Positions 1 to 9,772 of a DNA stretch of 64,000 nucleotides are shown here, one piece after another. Below the pieces are notes generated by a model that was given only the letters and a program-made list of their open reading frames with translations, was not told where the DNA came from and made no database searches. A program made the position numbers and the translations under genes. The stretch is taken from contig NZ_CP077087.1 of assembly GCF_014268495.2 (NCBI RefSeq), positions 2,297,501-2,361,500 of the forward strand, given 5' to 3'. This DNA comes from Pseudomonas monsensis. Lineage in GTDB: Bacteria; Pseudomonadota; Gammaproteobacteria; Pseudomonadales; Pseudomonadaceae. Positions within the stretch are counted from its first letter, which is position 1; each line of letters opens with the position of its first letter.

Positions 1-1
1 G

Positions 2-1111
<1,110 letters not shown>

Positions 1112-1125
1112 CACTTGCCAAAGTT

Positions 1126-1164
1126 GGATCCACAGAGCCTTGATTTTTAAAGGCTCTTGGATCC
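1126..1164 (+). terminator. hairpin after rlmL
   Basis: GGATCC-AC-AGAGCCTT, a T-rich loop, AAGGCTCT-T-GGATCC form a long near-perfect hairpin 15 bases after the rlmL stop codon. There is no classical U-tract directly after the stem, so its role as an intrinsic terminator is an inference from its position. Confidence 0.45.
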
Positions 1165-1256
1165 GTTCAGTGCTAGCCAAATTAATGGCTAATAGCTATA
1201 ACTCAACTCATGGCCAATGGGGTTTCCCCGGAACACTGGCGTAGTGAGTTGCCTTT

Positions 1257-3638
1257 ATGTCGTTGCACCCCGTGCGCCCAAAGATCCTGGGTTTTATCAG
1301 CGAAGAAGTCTCGGCCTGGCTGGTCGCGCTGCTGGTATTGCTCGCCGGCGGGATTCTCACGGGGCTGCTCGCCTGGGCCACCCTCAACCAGTTCCATCAG
1401 CAATTGCGTCAGCGTTTTCAACTGCTGGCCAATGAACGTTACAGCCGCATCGAAGAGCGCTTTCAGGATCAGGAGCAACGCCTGGATGGCCTGCGCCGCT
1501 TCTTCGCCAACTCCGAGTCGGTGTCCCGCGCCGAATTCGACGGTTATACCCGCCCTCTGTTGCTGCGCACCCAGGCCTATTCGTTTGCCCTGCGGGTCAG
1601 CGGTGCCGAGCGCGCCGCGTTCGAGCAGCGCGTGCGTGACGAAGGCCTGAGCACGTTTACCATCCGCGAACTTAATGCCCAGGGCGAGTTGCAACTGGCC
1701 GCGATCCGCGACGAATACGTGCCGGTGCTGTACAGCCAGACCCAGAGCCGTCTCGGCTCGCCGTTGGGCTACGATTTGCTGGCCCAGCCGCTGCGCCGCG
1801 ACACCTTGCAGCGCGCGGACAAGCTCGCCAGTCTGGCGGTGTCGCAACCGATGCATCTGGTCAGCATCGAGCCGTCTTACGCCCGCGGCGTGCTGCTGGT
1901 GGCGCCGGTGAGCCGCGAGGGCCAGCCGCGACCGTTCGGCTACGCGATGGCCGTGATCAGCATGCGCCAGTTGCTGGCCGACGGCTTGCCGGATGCGTCT
2001 CATGACTACCTGTCGGTGCGCATCCTCGATCTGTCAGTCACTGATCAGCATGAGGTGCTGTTCGAATCGACCAACGAGCCGGCGGCCAGCGATTTGTCGG
2101 CCACCCGCTTGCTGCGCATGGCCGATCACGATTACCAGGTTGACATCCTGCCGAGCGAAGCCTTTATGCAGGCCAACCATTCGTCGGTCGGCAGTGTGGT
2201 GATTCTCGGTGGTTTGCTCAGCCTGCTGCTCAGCGCCTTGCTGTATGTGCTGGTCAGCCAGCGCCAGCGTGCCTTGCGCATGGTCCAGTTGCGCACCCAG
2301 GAATTGCACGAGCGCGAACAGGAGTTGCGCGGCACCCACGGCCAGTTGCGCGGGGTGTTGAACGCCGCGACCCAGGTGGCAATTATCGCCACCGACCTGC
2401 GCGGGGTGATCAACACCTTCAATCCCGGCGCCGAGCAGATGCTCGGTTACAGCAGTGCCGATGTCGTCGGCCACATGACTCTGGAAAACCTGCACTTGCC
2501 CCGCGAGTTGAGTGCGCGGGCGGCGGAATTGAGCGCGCGTTATGGCAAAAGCATTCCTACCTGCCATGCGATGTTGGTCGAGGGCGGTGAAGTCGGTGGC
2601 CACGAAGCACGCGAATGGACGCTGGTGCGCAGCGATGGCAGTCATCTACCGGTTAACATGCTCGCCACCCCGGTACTGGATGAGCAGGGCTTGTGGGTCG
2701 GCCATCTGGCGATTTGCATCGACATCACCGAGCGCAAGCGTGTGCACGAAGTGCTGGCGGCGCGGGACGTGTTGCTGAAGAAGCTCAGCGCCCACGTGCC
2801 CGGCGGCATTTATCAATTCAAGATGGAATTCGACGGGCGTTTCAGCGTGATCTACGCCAGCGACGGCATCCGTGAGATCTACGAGCTGGAACCCGACGTG
2901 TTGCTGTTCAATGCCGAGGCAATCTTCACGCGTATTCATCCGCAGGACGTCACCCGCGTACGCACCTCGATTCGTGCCTCGGCGGACAGCCTCAGCCCGT
3001 GGCGCGAGGAGTATCGCGTGCAATTACCCGAGCGCGGCCTGCGTTGGGTGCGCGGCGAGGCGACCCCGGAGGAACTGCCGGGTGGCGGCGTGTTGTGGCA
3101 CGGCTACATCTCGGATATCTCCGACCTGAAGCGAGTGGAGGAAGAATTGCGTGCGCTGTCGGTAACCGACTCGCTGACCGGGATTCACAACCGGCGCTAT
3201 TTCCAGGAGCGCCTGACCACTGAAATGGCTCGCGTCGAACGGGGCGGCGGCGAGTTGTCGGTGATCATGCTCGACATCGACCATTTCAAGCGCATCAACG
3301 ATCAGTATGGCCACGCCATGGGCGACCGGGTGTTACAAGCGGTGTGCGAGCGTATTGGTCATCGCCTGCGGCGTACCGATGTGTTTTGCCGCTTGGGCGG
3401 CGAAGAGTTCATGGTGCTCTGCCCGGACATCGACGGTGAGCATGCGTACATGCTGGCGGTGGAGTTGTGGCAAGGCTTGCGCAGTGCGCCGGTGGATGTG
3501 GTCGGGGTGGTGACGGCGAGTTTCGGCATCGCCAGCTGGCGGCCGGGGGAGGGCGCGGATGCGTTGCTGCTGCGGGCGGATTCGGGGGTGTATATGGCAA
3601 AGCAGCGCGGGCGCGATCGCGTCGAGCAGATGAGTTAG
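1257..3638 (+). CDS. membrane diguanylate cyclase with CHASE, two PAS and GGDEF domains
   Basis: A 793-residue protein that should make cyclic di-GMP from two GTP. A transmembrane helix near residues 18-42 and a second near 310-335 bracket a periplasmic region resembling a CHASE sensor domain. Two PAS domains follow (roughly 370-490 and 510-625) and then the GGDEF domain (about 630-793). The active-site motif is GGEEF (residues 714-718). An RRTD I-site lies five residues upstream, so the cyclase should be active and open to product inhibition by c-di-GMP. No EAL domain is present. It is separated from rlmL by a hairpin and ends before a REP pair, so it looks monocistronic. The ligand of the CHASE domain cannot be told from sequence. 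Confidence 0.9.
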   Translation: MSLHPVRPKILGFISEEVSAWLVALLVLLAGGILTGLLAWATLNQFHQQLRQRFQLLANERYSRIEERFQDQEQRLDGLRRFFANSESVSRAEFDGYTRPLLLRTQAYSFALRVSGAERAAFEQRVRDEGLSTFTIRELNAQGELQLAAIRDEYVPVLYSQTQSRLGSPLGYDLLAQPLRRDTLQRADKLASLAVSQPMHLVSIEPSYARGVLLVAPVSREGQPRPFGYAMAVISMRQLLADGLPDASHDYLSVRILDLSVTDQHEVLFESTNEPAASDLSATRLLRMADHDYQVDILPSEAFMQANHSSVGSVVILGGLLSLLLSALLYVLVSQRQRALRMVQLRTQELHEREQELRGTHGQLRGVLNAATQVAIIATDLRGVINTFNPGAEQMLGYSSADVVGHMTLENLHLPRELSARAAELSARYGKSIPTCHAMLVEGGEVGGHEAREWTLVRSDGSHLPVNMLATPVLDEQGLWVGHLAICIDITERKRVHEVLAARDVLLKKLSAHVPGGIYQFKMEFDGRFSVIYASDGIREIYELEPDVLLFNAEAIFTRIHPQDVTRVRTSIRASADSLSPWREEYRVQLPERGLRWVRGEATPEELPGGGVLWHGYISDISDLKRVEEELRALSVTDSLTGIHNRRYFQERLTTEMARVERGGGELSVIMLDIDHFKRINDQYGHAMGDRVLQAVCERIGHRLRRTDVFCRLGGEEFMVLCPDIDGEHAYMLAVELWQGLRSAPVDVVGVVTASFGIASWRPGEGADALLLRADSGVYMAKQRGRDRVEQMS

Positions 3639-3655
3639 GCCGCGACGCGGTTCCC

Positions 3656-3746
3656 CTGTGGGAGCGAGCTTGCTCGCGAAGGCGGCGTGCCAGTCGCCAA
3701 AAATACTGACTGAACTGACGCCTTCGCGAGCAAGCCCGCTCCCACA
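3656..3746. repeat. REP pair (REPIN), GTGGGAGCGAGCTTGCTCGC family
   Basis: Two inverted copies of the common P. fluorescens REP sequence (3657-3684 and 3719-3746) sit between the convergent diguanylate cyclase and dacB genes. The right copy has a one-base change (AAGCCCGCT). The same family recurs at 8316-8388, 10664-10734 and 60219-60297. Confidence 0.85.
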
Positions 3747-3778
3747 AAATCTAAAGATCGCAGCCTGCTTTGGGCGGC

Positions 3779-5239
3779 TTAGAGCGCCGAAGCGGTCTGC
3801 GGCAGTTTCGGTTGCTTGTACAGATCCAGTAGCACCTGATCCAGCACCGACGATGCGCCAAACGGCGCCTTGTCGTTGAGGATCGCCACCACCGCCCAGG
3901 TATTGCCATTGACGTCGCGGCTGAAGCCGGCAATTGCACGCACGGTGTTCAGGGTGCCGGTCTTGACGTGGGCTTCGCCGCGCATCGCTGTGGTTTTCAG
4001 GCGTTTGCGCATGGTGCCATCGGTGCCGGCGATCGGCATCGAGCTGATGTACTCGGCGGCATACGGGCTGTGCCACGCCGCTTGCAGCATGTTCGCCATC
4101 TCGCGGGCGCTGACGCGTTCGGCACGGGACAGGCCGGAACCGTTCTCCATCACCAGATGCGGCGCGGTAATGCCTTTCTTCGCCAGCCACTGACGTACTA
4201 CGCGCTGCGCGGCTTTGGCGTCATCACCGTCGGCGTCGTTGCGAAAGCGCTGACCGAGGCTCAGGAACAGTTGCTGGGCCATGGTGTTGTTACTGTACTT
4301 GTTGATGTCGCGGATGATTTCCGCCAGATCCGGCGAGTACGCACGGGCCAGCAGTTTGGCGTTGCCTGGCGTCGCGCCGAGACGATCCTTGCCTTGAATG
4401 CTGCCGCCCAGTTCTTTCCAGATCGCGCGCACGGCGCCGGCGGTGTAAGTCGCGTGGTCGAGCAGCGACAGGTAGGTCTGCGAATTGCAGCCTTCGCCCA
4501 ACTGGCCGGCCACGGTCACGTTGACGCTGCCATCGGCCTGCGTCACCGGGTTGTAGCGCACGCCGCCGGTGCATTGCTTGGAGGGCAGGGCCTTGACGGT
4601 GTTTTCGATATGGATGCTGGCAATCGGCGGTTCCACCGAAATCAGTACCCGACCACCGTCATTGCGCGCGACGAAGCGCAGGGCCTTGAGGTTGACCAGC
4701 AGCGAGTCGGGCTTGACCAGAAACGGTTTGTTCTCGTCGTTGCCGTCGTCGTTGAACTCGGGCAGTTGTGGCTGGATGAAGAAGCTGCGGTCGAGGATCA
4801 GATCGCCGGTGATCTGGGTCACGCCGTTGGCGCGCAGGTCGCGCATCAGCAGCCAGAGTTTTTCCATGTTCAGTTTCGGATCGCCGCCACCCTTGAGGTA
4901 GAGGTTGCCGTTGAGGATGCCGCCACTGAGGTCGCCGTCGGTGTAGAACTCGGTTTTCCACTGATGGTTGGGGCCGAGCATTTCCAGCGCCGCGTAGGTG
5001 GTGACCAGTTTCATGGTCGAGGCCGGGTTGACCGACACGTCGGCGTTGTACACGGTCGGGTTGCCCGGGCCGTCGAGCGGGATCATCACCAGCGACAGCG
5101 CGCTTGGCTGCAATTTACTGGCCTTGAGGGCTTTTTCGACGTTGGGGGTGAGGGCGGTATTAAGGGTGGCGGAGGAAACAGGCAGGGCCAGCGGCAGAAG
5201 AAGGCCGGCGAGAAACAGTGGACGCAACGATTTGATCAT
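3779..5239 (-). CDS. dacB: D-alanyl-D-alanine carboxypeptidase/endopeptidase (PBP4, DacB)
   Basis: A periplasmic low-molecular-weight penicillin-binding protein of 486 residues that trims or cleaves peptidoglycan cross-links. All three serine-peptidase motifs are present: S-T-M-K (nucleophile Ser74), SNN in the context INKYSNNTMAQ, and KTG in AHVKTGTLN. An N-terminal signal peptide (basic MIKSLR, then a Leu-rich core ending VSSA) supports the ATG at 5239. The frame is open another 31 codons upstream, but that extension would bury the signal peptide. It has the long insertion between the SxxK and SxN motifs that marks class C PBP4 enzymes. It is divergent from yggL. Confidence 0.92.
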   Translation of the reverse strand: MIKSLRPLFLAGLLLPLALPVSSATLNTALTPNVEKALKASKLQPSALSLVMIPLDGPGNPTVYNADVSVNPASTMKLVTTYAALEMLGPNHQWKTEFYTDGDLSGGILNGNLYLKGGGDPKLNMEKLWLLMRDLRANGVTQITGDLILDRSFFIQPQLPEFNDDGNDENKPFLVKPDSLLVNLKALRFVARNDGGRVLISVEPPIASIHIENTVKALPSKQCTGGVRYNPVTQADGSVNVTVAGQLGEGCNSQTYLSLLDHATYTAGAVRAIWKELGGSIQGKDRLGATPGNAKLLARAYSPDLAEIIRDINKYSNNTMAQQLFLSLGQRFRNDADGDDAKAAQRVVRQWLAKKGITAPHLVMENGSGLSRAERVSAREMANMLQAAWHSPYAAEYISSMPIAGTDGTMRKRLKTTAMRGEAHVKTGTLNTVRAIAGFSRDVNGNTWAVVAILNDKAPFGASSVLDQVLLDLYKQPKLPQTASAL

Positions 5240-5473
5240 ATGAAATAAAACCCTGCAGAAGAGGGGAAAAATAACGAGGACATGGATAAAAAAGCCCTCA
5301 GTGGTCATGAAAGTGTCGGCATTATGCCCCAAGGTTCTACAGCTTGTGCCTTGTCCGGGCCGGCCAATAGGTTATTTTTTTACAGGCGGTCGGCTTCAGG
5401 GGCCAGAGAGTCGGGCAATCGACGCCTTAAACTGGTAAAGTGCCGGCCGTTAATACTTAAGAGGATTGTTCCA

Positions 5474-5818
5474 ATGGCGACTAACCGTTCCCAGCGTCTG
5501 CGCAAAAAACTGTGCGTTGATGAATTTCAAGAGCTGGGTTTCGAACTGAACCTGGACTTCAAAGAAGACTTGTCCGAAGAAGCCATTGACGCTTTCCTCG
5601 AAGCCTTCATCAAAGAAGCCATGGAAGCCAATGGTCTGGGTTACGTTGGTGGCGACGACTTCGGTCTGGTATGCCTGCAGAAGCGTGGCTCGGTGAACGA
5701 AGAGCAGCGTGCTGCTGTTGAAGCCTGGTTGAAAGGCCGTAGCGAACTGACTGGTATGACTGTCAGCCCGCTGCTGGACGTCTGGTATCCGGAAAAGCCG
5801 ATCAACCCGGCTAAGTGA
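5474..5818 (+). CDS. yggL: YggL family (DUF469) ribosome-associated protein
   Basis: A 114-residue acidic protein beginning MATNRSQRLRKKL, with a basic N-terminus followed by the conserved ELGFELNLDF region. YggL proteins bind the 50S ribosomal subunit; their exact role is not settled. The ATG at 5474 is preceded by AAGAGGATTGTTCCA, a good ribosome binding site. The open frame extends upstream but has no such site. A strong intrinsic terminator follows 5 bases after the stop, so the gene is monocistronic. Confidence 0.88.
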   Translation: MATNRSQRLRKKLCVDEFQELGFELNLDFKEDLSEEAIDAFLEAFIKEAMEANGLGYVGGDDFGLVCLQKRGSVNEEQRAAVEAWLKGRSELTGMTVSPLLDVWYPEKPINPAK

Positions 5819-5823
5819 TACTG

Positions 5824-5858
5824 AAAAAAACGGCGACCTTCGGGTCGCCGTTTTTTTT
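5824..5858. terminator. intrinsic terminator of yggL
   Basis: ACGGCGACC-TTCG-GGTCGCCGT hairpin with a UUCG-type tetraloop, flanked by a run of A on the left and eight T on the right. It is likely to work in both directions. Confidence 0.92.
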
Positions 5859-5902
5859 CGTCTGGTGTTTGGGTGTTCGGTTTGGGATTTGTGGTGAGTC
5901 TG

Positions 5903-6066
5903 CCCCTCACCCCAGCCCTCTCCCCCTGGAGAGGGAGCCGATTTATGGGCTTGTCAAAATTTGAGTTCGACTCGGTATCTCACGTCGGCGTATGTCTTCC
6001 AAACACCTCGGTCAGTCCCCTCTCCCTCGGGGAGAGGGCTAGGCGGGCGGCGTTCCGATGAGGGGC
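5903..6066. repeat. short inverted-repeat element (CCCTCACCCCAGCCCTCTCCC type), copy 1
   Basis: The left end is CCCCTCACCCCAGCCCTCTCC. The core contains GAGTTCGACTCGGTATCTCACG and CCAAACACCTCGGTCAGTCC. The right end GGGGAGAGGGCTAGG is diverged beyond that point (GCGGGCGGCGTTCCGATGAGGGGC). It lies between the convergent yggL and benE genes. Related copies are at 38579-38840, 50289-50337, 50733-51097 and 51899-52072. Confidence 0.8.
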
Positions 6067-6074
6067 TTTTGACC

Positions 6075-7265
6075 TTAAGCTTTACGCCAATTCAAAATCA
6101 CCAACGTCAACACCCCCGCGACAATTCCCCAGAACGCCGAACCAATGGAAAACAGTGTCAGCCCCGACGCCGTGACCATAAAGGTAATCAACGCCGCTTC
6201 ACGCTCCTTCACCTCGGTCATGGCAATGCTCAAACCGTTGATGATCGAACCGAACAGCGCCAGCGCGGCGATCGACAGCACCAGTTCTTTCGGCAGCGCG
6301 GCAAACAGCGCCGCCAATGTGGCGCCAAACACCCCGGCAATCCCGTAGAAAATCCCGCACCACACCGCCGCGGTGTAGCGCTTGTTGCGATCCTCATGGG
6401 CGTGCGGCCCGGTGCAGATCGCGGCGCTGATCGCCGCGAGGTTGATCCCGTGGGAGCCGAATGGCGCCAGCAGCAGTGAGGCGATGCCGGTGCTGGTGAT
6501 CAGTGGCGAGGCCGGCACGTTGTAGCCGTCGGCGCGCAGCACGGCGATGCCGGGCATGTTCTGCGAGGTCATCGCCACCACGAACAGCGGAATGCCAATG
6601 CTGATGGTCGCCGCCAGCGAGAAGTGCGGCGTGGTCCACACCGGTGTCGCCACCTCCAGATGAAAAGCGCTGAAGTCCAGCAGCCCCATGACCCCGGACA
6701 GCGCTGTACCGATCAGCAGAGCGGCAAGCACCGCGTAACGCGGCGACAGGCGTTTGACCAGCAGGTAAGTGAAGAACATCCCCAGCACCAGAGCGGTGCG
6801 GTGTTGCGCGGCGACGAAGATTTCACTGCCGATCTTGAACAGAATCCCTGCCAGCAACGCCGCCGCCAGCGAAGCCGGAATCTTTTTCACCAGGCGTTCG
6901 AAGCTGCCGGTCAGCCCGCAAATCGTCACCAGCACCGCGCAGGTGATGTAGGCGCCGATGGCCTCGCCATACGTGACGCCGCCCAGGCTGGTGATCAGCA
7001 GGGCCGCGCCCGGGGTCGACCAGGCGATGGTGATCGGCGTGCGATAACGCAGCGACAGGCCGATGGAGCACACCGCCATGCCGATCGAGATCGCCCAGAT
7101 CCACGACGAGATTTGCCCGCTGCTCAGGCCGGCCGCTTGCCCGGCCTGAAACATCAGCACCAGTGAGCTGGTGTAACCGGTCATCATCGCGATAAAACCG
7201 GCGACGATGGCCGAAGGCGAAGTGTCGGCCAGAGGGCGCAGCCGGGTGTAGGTGGCGTCGTTCAT
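6075..7265 (-). CDS. benE: BenE family benzoate/H+ symporter-like transporter
   Basis: A 396-residue inner-membrane protein with about eleven or twelve hydrophobic helices, of the BenE family (proton-coupled uptake of benzoate in Acinetobacter). Starting at MNDATYTRLRPLADTSPSAIVAGF gives the usual family length. An upstream in-frame start would add 15 residues without clear support. The conserved TPGAALLI and GSHGINLAAISAAICTGPHA regions are visible. No ben or cat genes are nearby, so the actual substrate is uncertain. It is divergent from the GntR regulator gene at 7535 with a shared ~270-base promoter region, which makes that regulator a candidate for its control. Confidence 0.82.
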   Translation of the reverse strand: MNDATYTRLRPLADTSPSAIVAGFIAMMTGYTSSLVLMFQAGQAAGLSSGQISSWIWAISIGMAVCSIGLSLRYRTPITIAWSTPGAALLITSLGGVTYGEAIGAYITCAVLVTICGLTGSFERLVKKIPASLAAALLAGILFKIGSEIFVAAQHRTALVLGMFFTYLLVKRLSPRYAVLAALLIGTALSGVMGLLDFSAFHLEVATPVWTTPHFSLAATISIGIPLFVVAMTSQNMPGIAVLRADGYNVPASPLITSTGIASLLLAPFGSHGINLAAISAAICTGPHAHEDRNKRYTAAVWCGIFYGIAGVFGATLAALFAALPKELVLSIAALALFGSIINGLSIAMTEVKEREAALITFMVTASGLTLFSIGSAFWGIVAGVLTLVILNWRKA

Positions 7266-7430
7266 GACGGCGGTGTTCCTTATACAGATGAAGATGTCCC
7301 CTTTGACCAATCCCTACAGGGAATTGTGTGCTGAAGGCGGATTCTGCGATCAAGCCTAAACTCAATCGTAACGGATCGTTGCAATACAGCCGAGGTCACA
7401 AACGGCCATACAGTCGTGTTGCCACCATCC

Positions 7431-7442
7431 ATTGTGTACAAT
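7431..7442. promoter_or_regulatory. candidate GntR/FCD operator
   Basis: ATTGTGTACAAT (arms ATTGT and ACAAT) lies about 92 bases upstream of the GntR gene at 7535, in the benE/gntR divergent region. FadR/FCD-type GntR regulators commonly bind TTGTNTACAA-like sites, so autoregulation and control of benE is a reasonable inference. Confidence 0.45.
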
Positions 7443-7534
7443 CGCGCTGTTTTTTACGCGATACTTGCCAGCGACCTACTGTGCCGTATTACAGTCACGG
7501 TCTATTCGCCGCAGTTCTCCCGACTCGAGTGCCC

Positions 7535-8299
7535 ATGAACGAACAGTTGCAACCCCTCAAGAAACAACCGCGAGCAGGCAAAGCCGGCCGCAGCGGAACC
7601 CAGGACGATATTGTCTACGCGCATATCTTCGAGGCCATCCTCGAACAGCGTCTGGCGCCCGGCACCAAGTTGAGTGAAGAAGCGCTGGGGGAAATCTTCG
7701 GGGTCAGCCGCACGATCATTCGCCGTGCGCTGTCGCGTCTGGCCCATGAAGGTGTGGTGCTGTTGCGGCCGAACCGTGGCGCTGTGGTCGCCAGCCCGAG
7801 CGTTGAAGAAGCGCGTCAGGTGTTCATGGCCCGCCGTCTGGTGGAGCGCGCGATCACTGAACTCGCCGTGCAGCACGCCACCGCCGAGCAGATCGCCGAG
7901 TTGCGGCAGATGGTCAACGACGAGCGCGACAGCTTCTCCCGTGGTGATCGCGGCGCCGGTATCCGGCTGTCGGGCGAGTTCCACCTGAAACTGGCCGAAG
8001 CGGCGAAGAACGCACCGCTGGTCAGCTTCCAGCGCAGCCTGGTGTCGCAGACCTCGCTGATCATTGCCCAGTATGAAAGCGGCAACCGTTCGCACTGCTC
8101 CTATGACGAGCACACCCAGTTGATCGACGCCATCGAGGCGCGCAACGGTGAGCTGGCGGTGGACCTGATGATGCATCACATGGATCACATCGACAGCAAG
8201 CTCAACCTCGATGAGGAAGGCGCGTCGGATGATCTGCATGCGGTGTTCTCGCATTTGTTGCAGACCAAGAAACCGGGGCGTCCGGTGGCCAAGCTCTAA
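7535..8299 (+). CDS. GntR family transcriptional regulator (FCD type)
   Basis: A 254-residue DNA-binding regulator. The winged helix covers about residues 27-90 (KLSEEALGEIFGVSRTIIRRAL), and a C-terminal FCD ligand-binding domain covers about 98-225 with metal-binding-type histidines (EFHLKLAE, MMHHMDH). The ATG at 7535 (MNEQLQPLKK) gives the usual FCD length; the frame is open further upstream but overlaps the promoter region. It lies between benE and the guaD end of the xanthine/guanine operon, so purine catabolism or benE is the likely target. Which one cannot be settled from sequence. Confidence 0.85.
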   Translation: MNEQLQPLKKQPRAGKAGRSGTQDDIVYAHIFEAILEQRLAPGTKLSEEALGEIFGVSRTIIRRALSRLAHEGVVLLRPNRGAVVASPSVEEARQVFMARRLVERAITELAVQHATAEQIAELRQMVNDERDSFSRGDRGAGIRLSGEFHLKLAEAAKNAPLVSFQRSLVSQTSLIIAQYESGNRSHCSYDEHTQLIDAIEARNGELAVDLMMHHMDHIDSKLNLDEEGASDDLHAVFSHLLQTKKPGRPVAKL

Positions 8300-8315
8300 A
8301 CTGGACCGAGTCGCT

Positions 8316-8388
8316 CCCTTCGCGAGCAAGCTCGCTCCCACATTTGAAATGCATTCCTATGTGGGAGCGAGCTTGCTCGCGAAGGCGA
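8316..8388. repeat. REP pair (REPIN)
   Basis: CCTTCGCGAGCAAGCTCGCT...CCACA and its inverse are separated by a 17-base spacer, between the convergent GntR gene and guaD. Confidence 0.85.
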
Positions 8389-8401
8389 TCTGACAAGCAA
8401 T

Positions 8402-8439
8402 AAAAATCCCCCGGGGTGAACACCTCCGGGGGATTTTTT
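8402..8439. terminator. bidirectional intrinsic terminator
   Basis: AAAAATCCCCCGG / CCGGGGGATTTTTT inverted repeat with a short loop. It can end the guaD operon on the minus strand and the GntR transcript on the plus strand. Confidence 0.88.
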
Positions 8440-8454
8440 ATGCCTTGGAAAAAC

Positions 8455-9759
8455 TCAGCGCTGATGCACCAGCGCACCCGCCGCATATGTTTGCTGCACG
8501 GTCCGGTCATCGCCCAGCGTCATCAACACAAACAACGTTTCGGCAATGTTGTTGGCCTGCTTCAAGCGGTAGCTGAGCAGCGGCGTGGCGTTGTAATCCA
8601 GCACCAGGAAGTCGGCGTCGGAACCCGGTTGCAGGTTGCCGATCTTGTCTTCCAGGCGCAGTGCCCGCGCACCGCCAAGCGTTGCGAGGTACAGCGACTT
8701 GAAAGGACTCAGGCGCGCGCCCTGCAACTGCATGACTTTGTAGGCTTCGTTCAGCGTTTGCAGCAGCGAGAAACTGGTGCCGCCGCCGACGTCGGTACCC
8801 AGGCCGACATTCAGTTTGTGTTTTTCGGCCATCGGCAAGTTGAACAGGCCGCTGCCGAGGAACAAGTTCGAAGTCGGGCAGAACGAGATTGCCGAGCCGG
8901 TTTGCGCCAAGCGTGCGCATTCGTCATCGCACAGGTGCACGCCATGGGCGAACACCGAGCGCTCGCCGAGCAACTGGTAGTGGTCGTAAACGTCGAGGTA
9001 ACCCTTGCGCTCCGGGAACAGTTCCTTGACCCACTCGATTTCCTTGAGGTTCTCGCTGATGTGGGTCTGCATGTACAGATCCGGGTATTCGGTCAGCAGT
9101 TGCCCGGCGAGGGTCAGTTGTTCCGGGGTGCTGGTCGGGGCGAAGCGCGGGGTGACGGCATAGTGCAGACGGCCCTTGCCGTGCCAGCGCTCGATCAGCG
9201 CCTTGCTCTCGACGTAGCTGGATTCGGCGGTGTCGGTCAGGTAGTCCGGGGCGTTGCGGTCCATCATCACCTTGCCGGCGATCATCCGCAGGTCGAGCTT
9301 CTCGGCGGCTTCGAAGAAAGAGTTCACCGATTGCGGGTGCACGCTGCCGAATACCAATGCGGTGGTGGTGCCGTTGCGCAGCAGTTCCTTGATGAAAATG
9401 TCCGCGACTTCATCGGCGTGGTTTTTGTCACCAAACTGGCTTTCGCAGGGGAAGGTGTAGGTGTTCAGCCAGTCGAGCAGTTGCTCGCCGTAGGCGCCGA
9501 CCATGCCGGTTTGCGGCAGGTGGATGTGGGTGTCGATGAAGCCTGGAGTGATCAGCGCATCCTGATAATGCGTGATCTCGATGTCCGCTGGCAGGGTCGG
9601 CAGCAGTTCGCTGGCGTGGCCGAGGGCGCTGATCTTGCCACCATCGACCACCAGCAGGCCGTCCTCGAAATATTCGTAGGAGGCTTCGATCCCGACGTCG
9701 GCAGGATCGGCGATGCTGTGCAGGATGGCGGCGCGGTAGGCTTTGCGAGTCAGAGGCAT
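8455..9759 (-). CDS. guaD: guanine deaminase
   Basis: A 434-residue amidohydrolase converting guanine to xanthine and ammonia. The zinc-binding HIHLPQTG motif follows PGFIDT near residues 72-80, and THISEN, FAHGVHL and GTDVGGG carry the remaining metal and catalytic residues. The tail LQPGSDADFLVLDYN is typical. It is the last gene of xdhA-xdhB-xdhC-guaD, with only 13 bases to xdhC, and supplies xanthine for the dehydrogenase encoded upstream. Confidence 0.94.
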   Translation of the reverse strand: MPLTRKAYRAAILHSIADPADVGIEASYEYFEDGLLVVDGGKISALGHASELLPTLPADIEITHYQDALITPGFIDTHIHLPQTGMVGAYGEQLLDWLNTYTFPCESQFGDKNHADEVADIFIKELLRNGTTTALVFGSVHPQSVNSFFEAAEKLDLRMIAGKVMMDRNAPDYLTDTAESSYVESKALIERWHGKGRLHYAVTPRFAPTSTPEQLTLAGQLLTEYPDLYMQTHISENLKEIEWVKELFPERKGYLDVYDHYQLLGERSVFAHGVHLCDDECARLAQTGSAISFCPTSNLFLGSGLFNLPMAEKHKLNVGLGTDVGGGTSFSLLQTLNEAYKVMQLQGARLSPFKSLYLATLGGARALRLEDKIGNLQPGSDADFLVLDYNATPLLSYRLKQANNIAETLFVLMTLGDDRTVQQTYAAGALVHQR

Positions 9760-9772
9760 GAGGGTTCTCTAA

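Noticed and set aside
3968..5248. 426-codon open frame opposite dacB
   Set aside because: All penicillin-binding motifs are on the other strand; this frame is a shadow.
5961..6479. 172-codon open frame running from the repeat into benE antisense
   Set aside because: Starts in repeat DNA and continues as a benE shadow.
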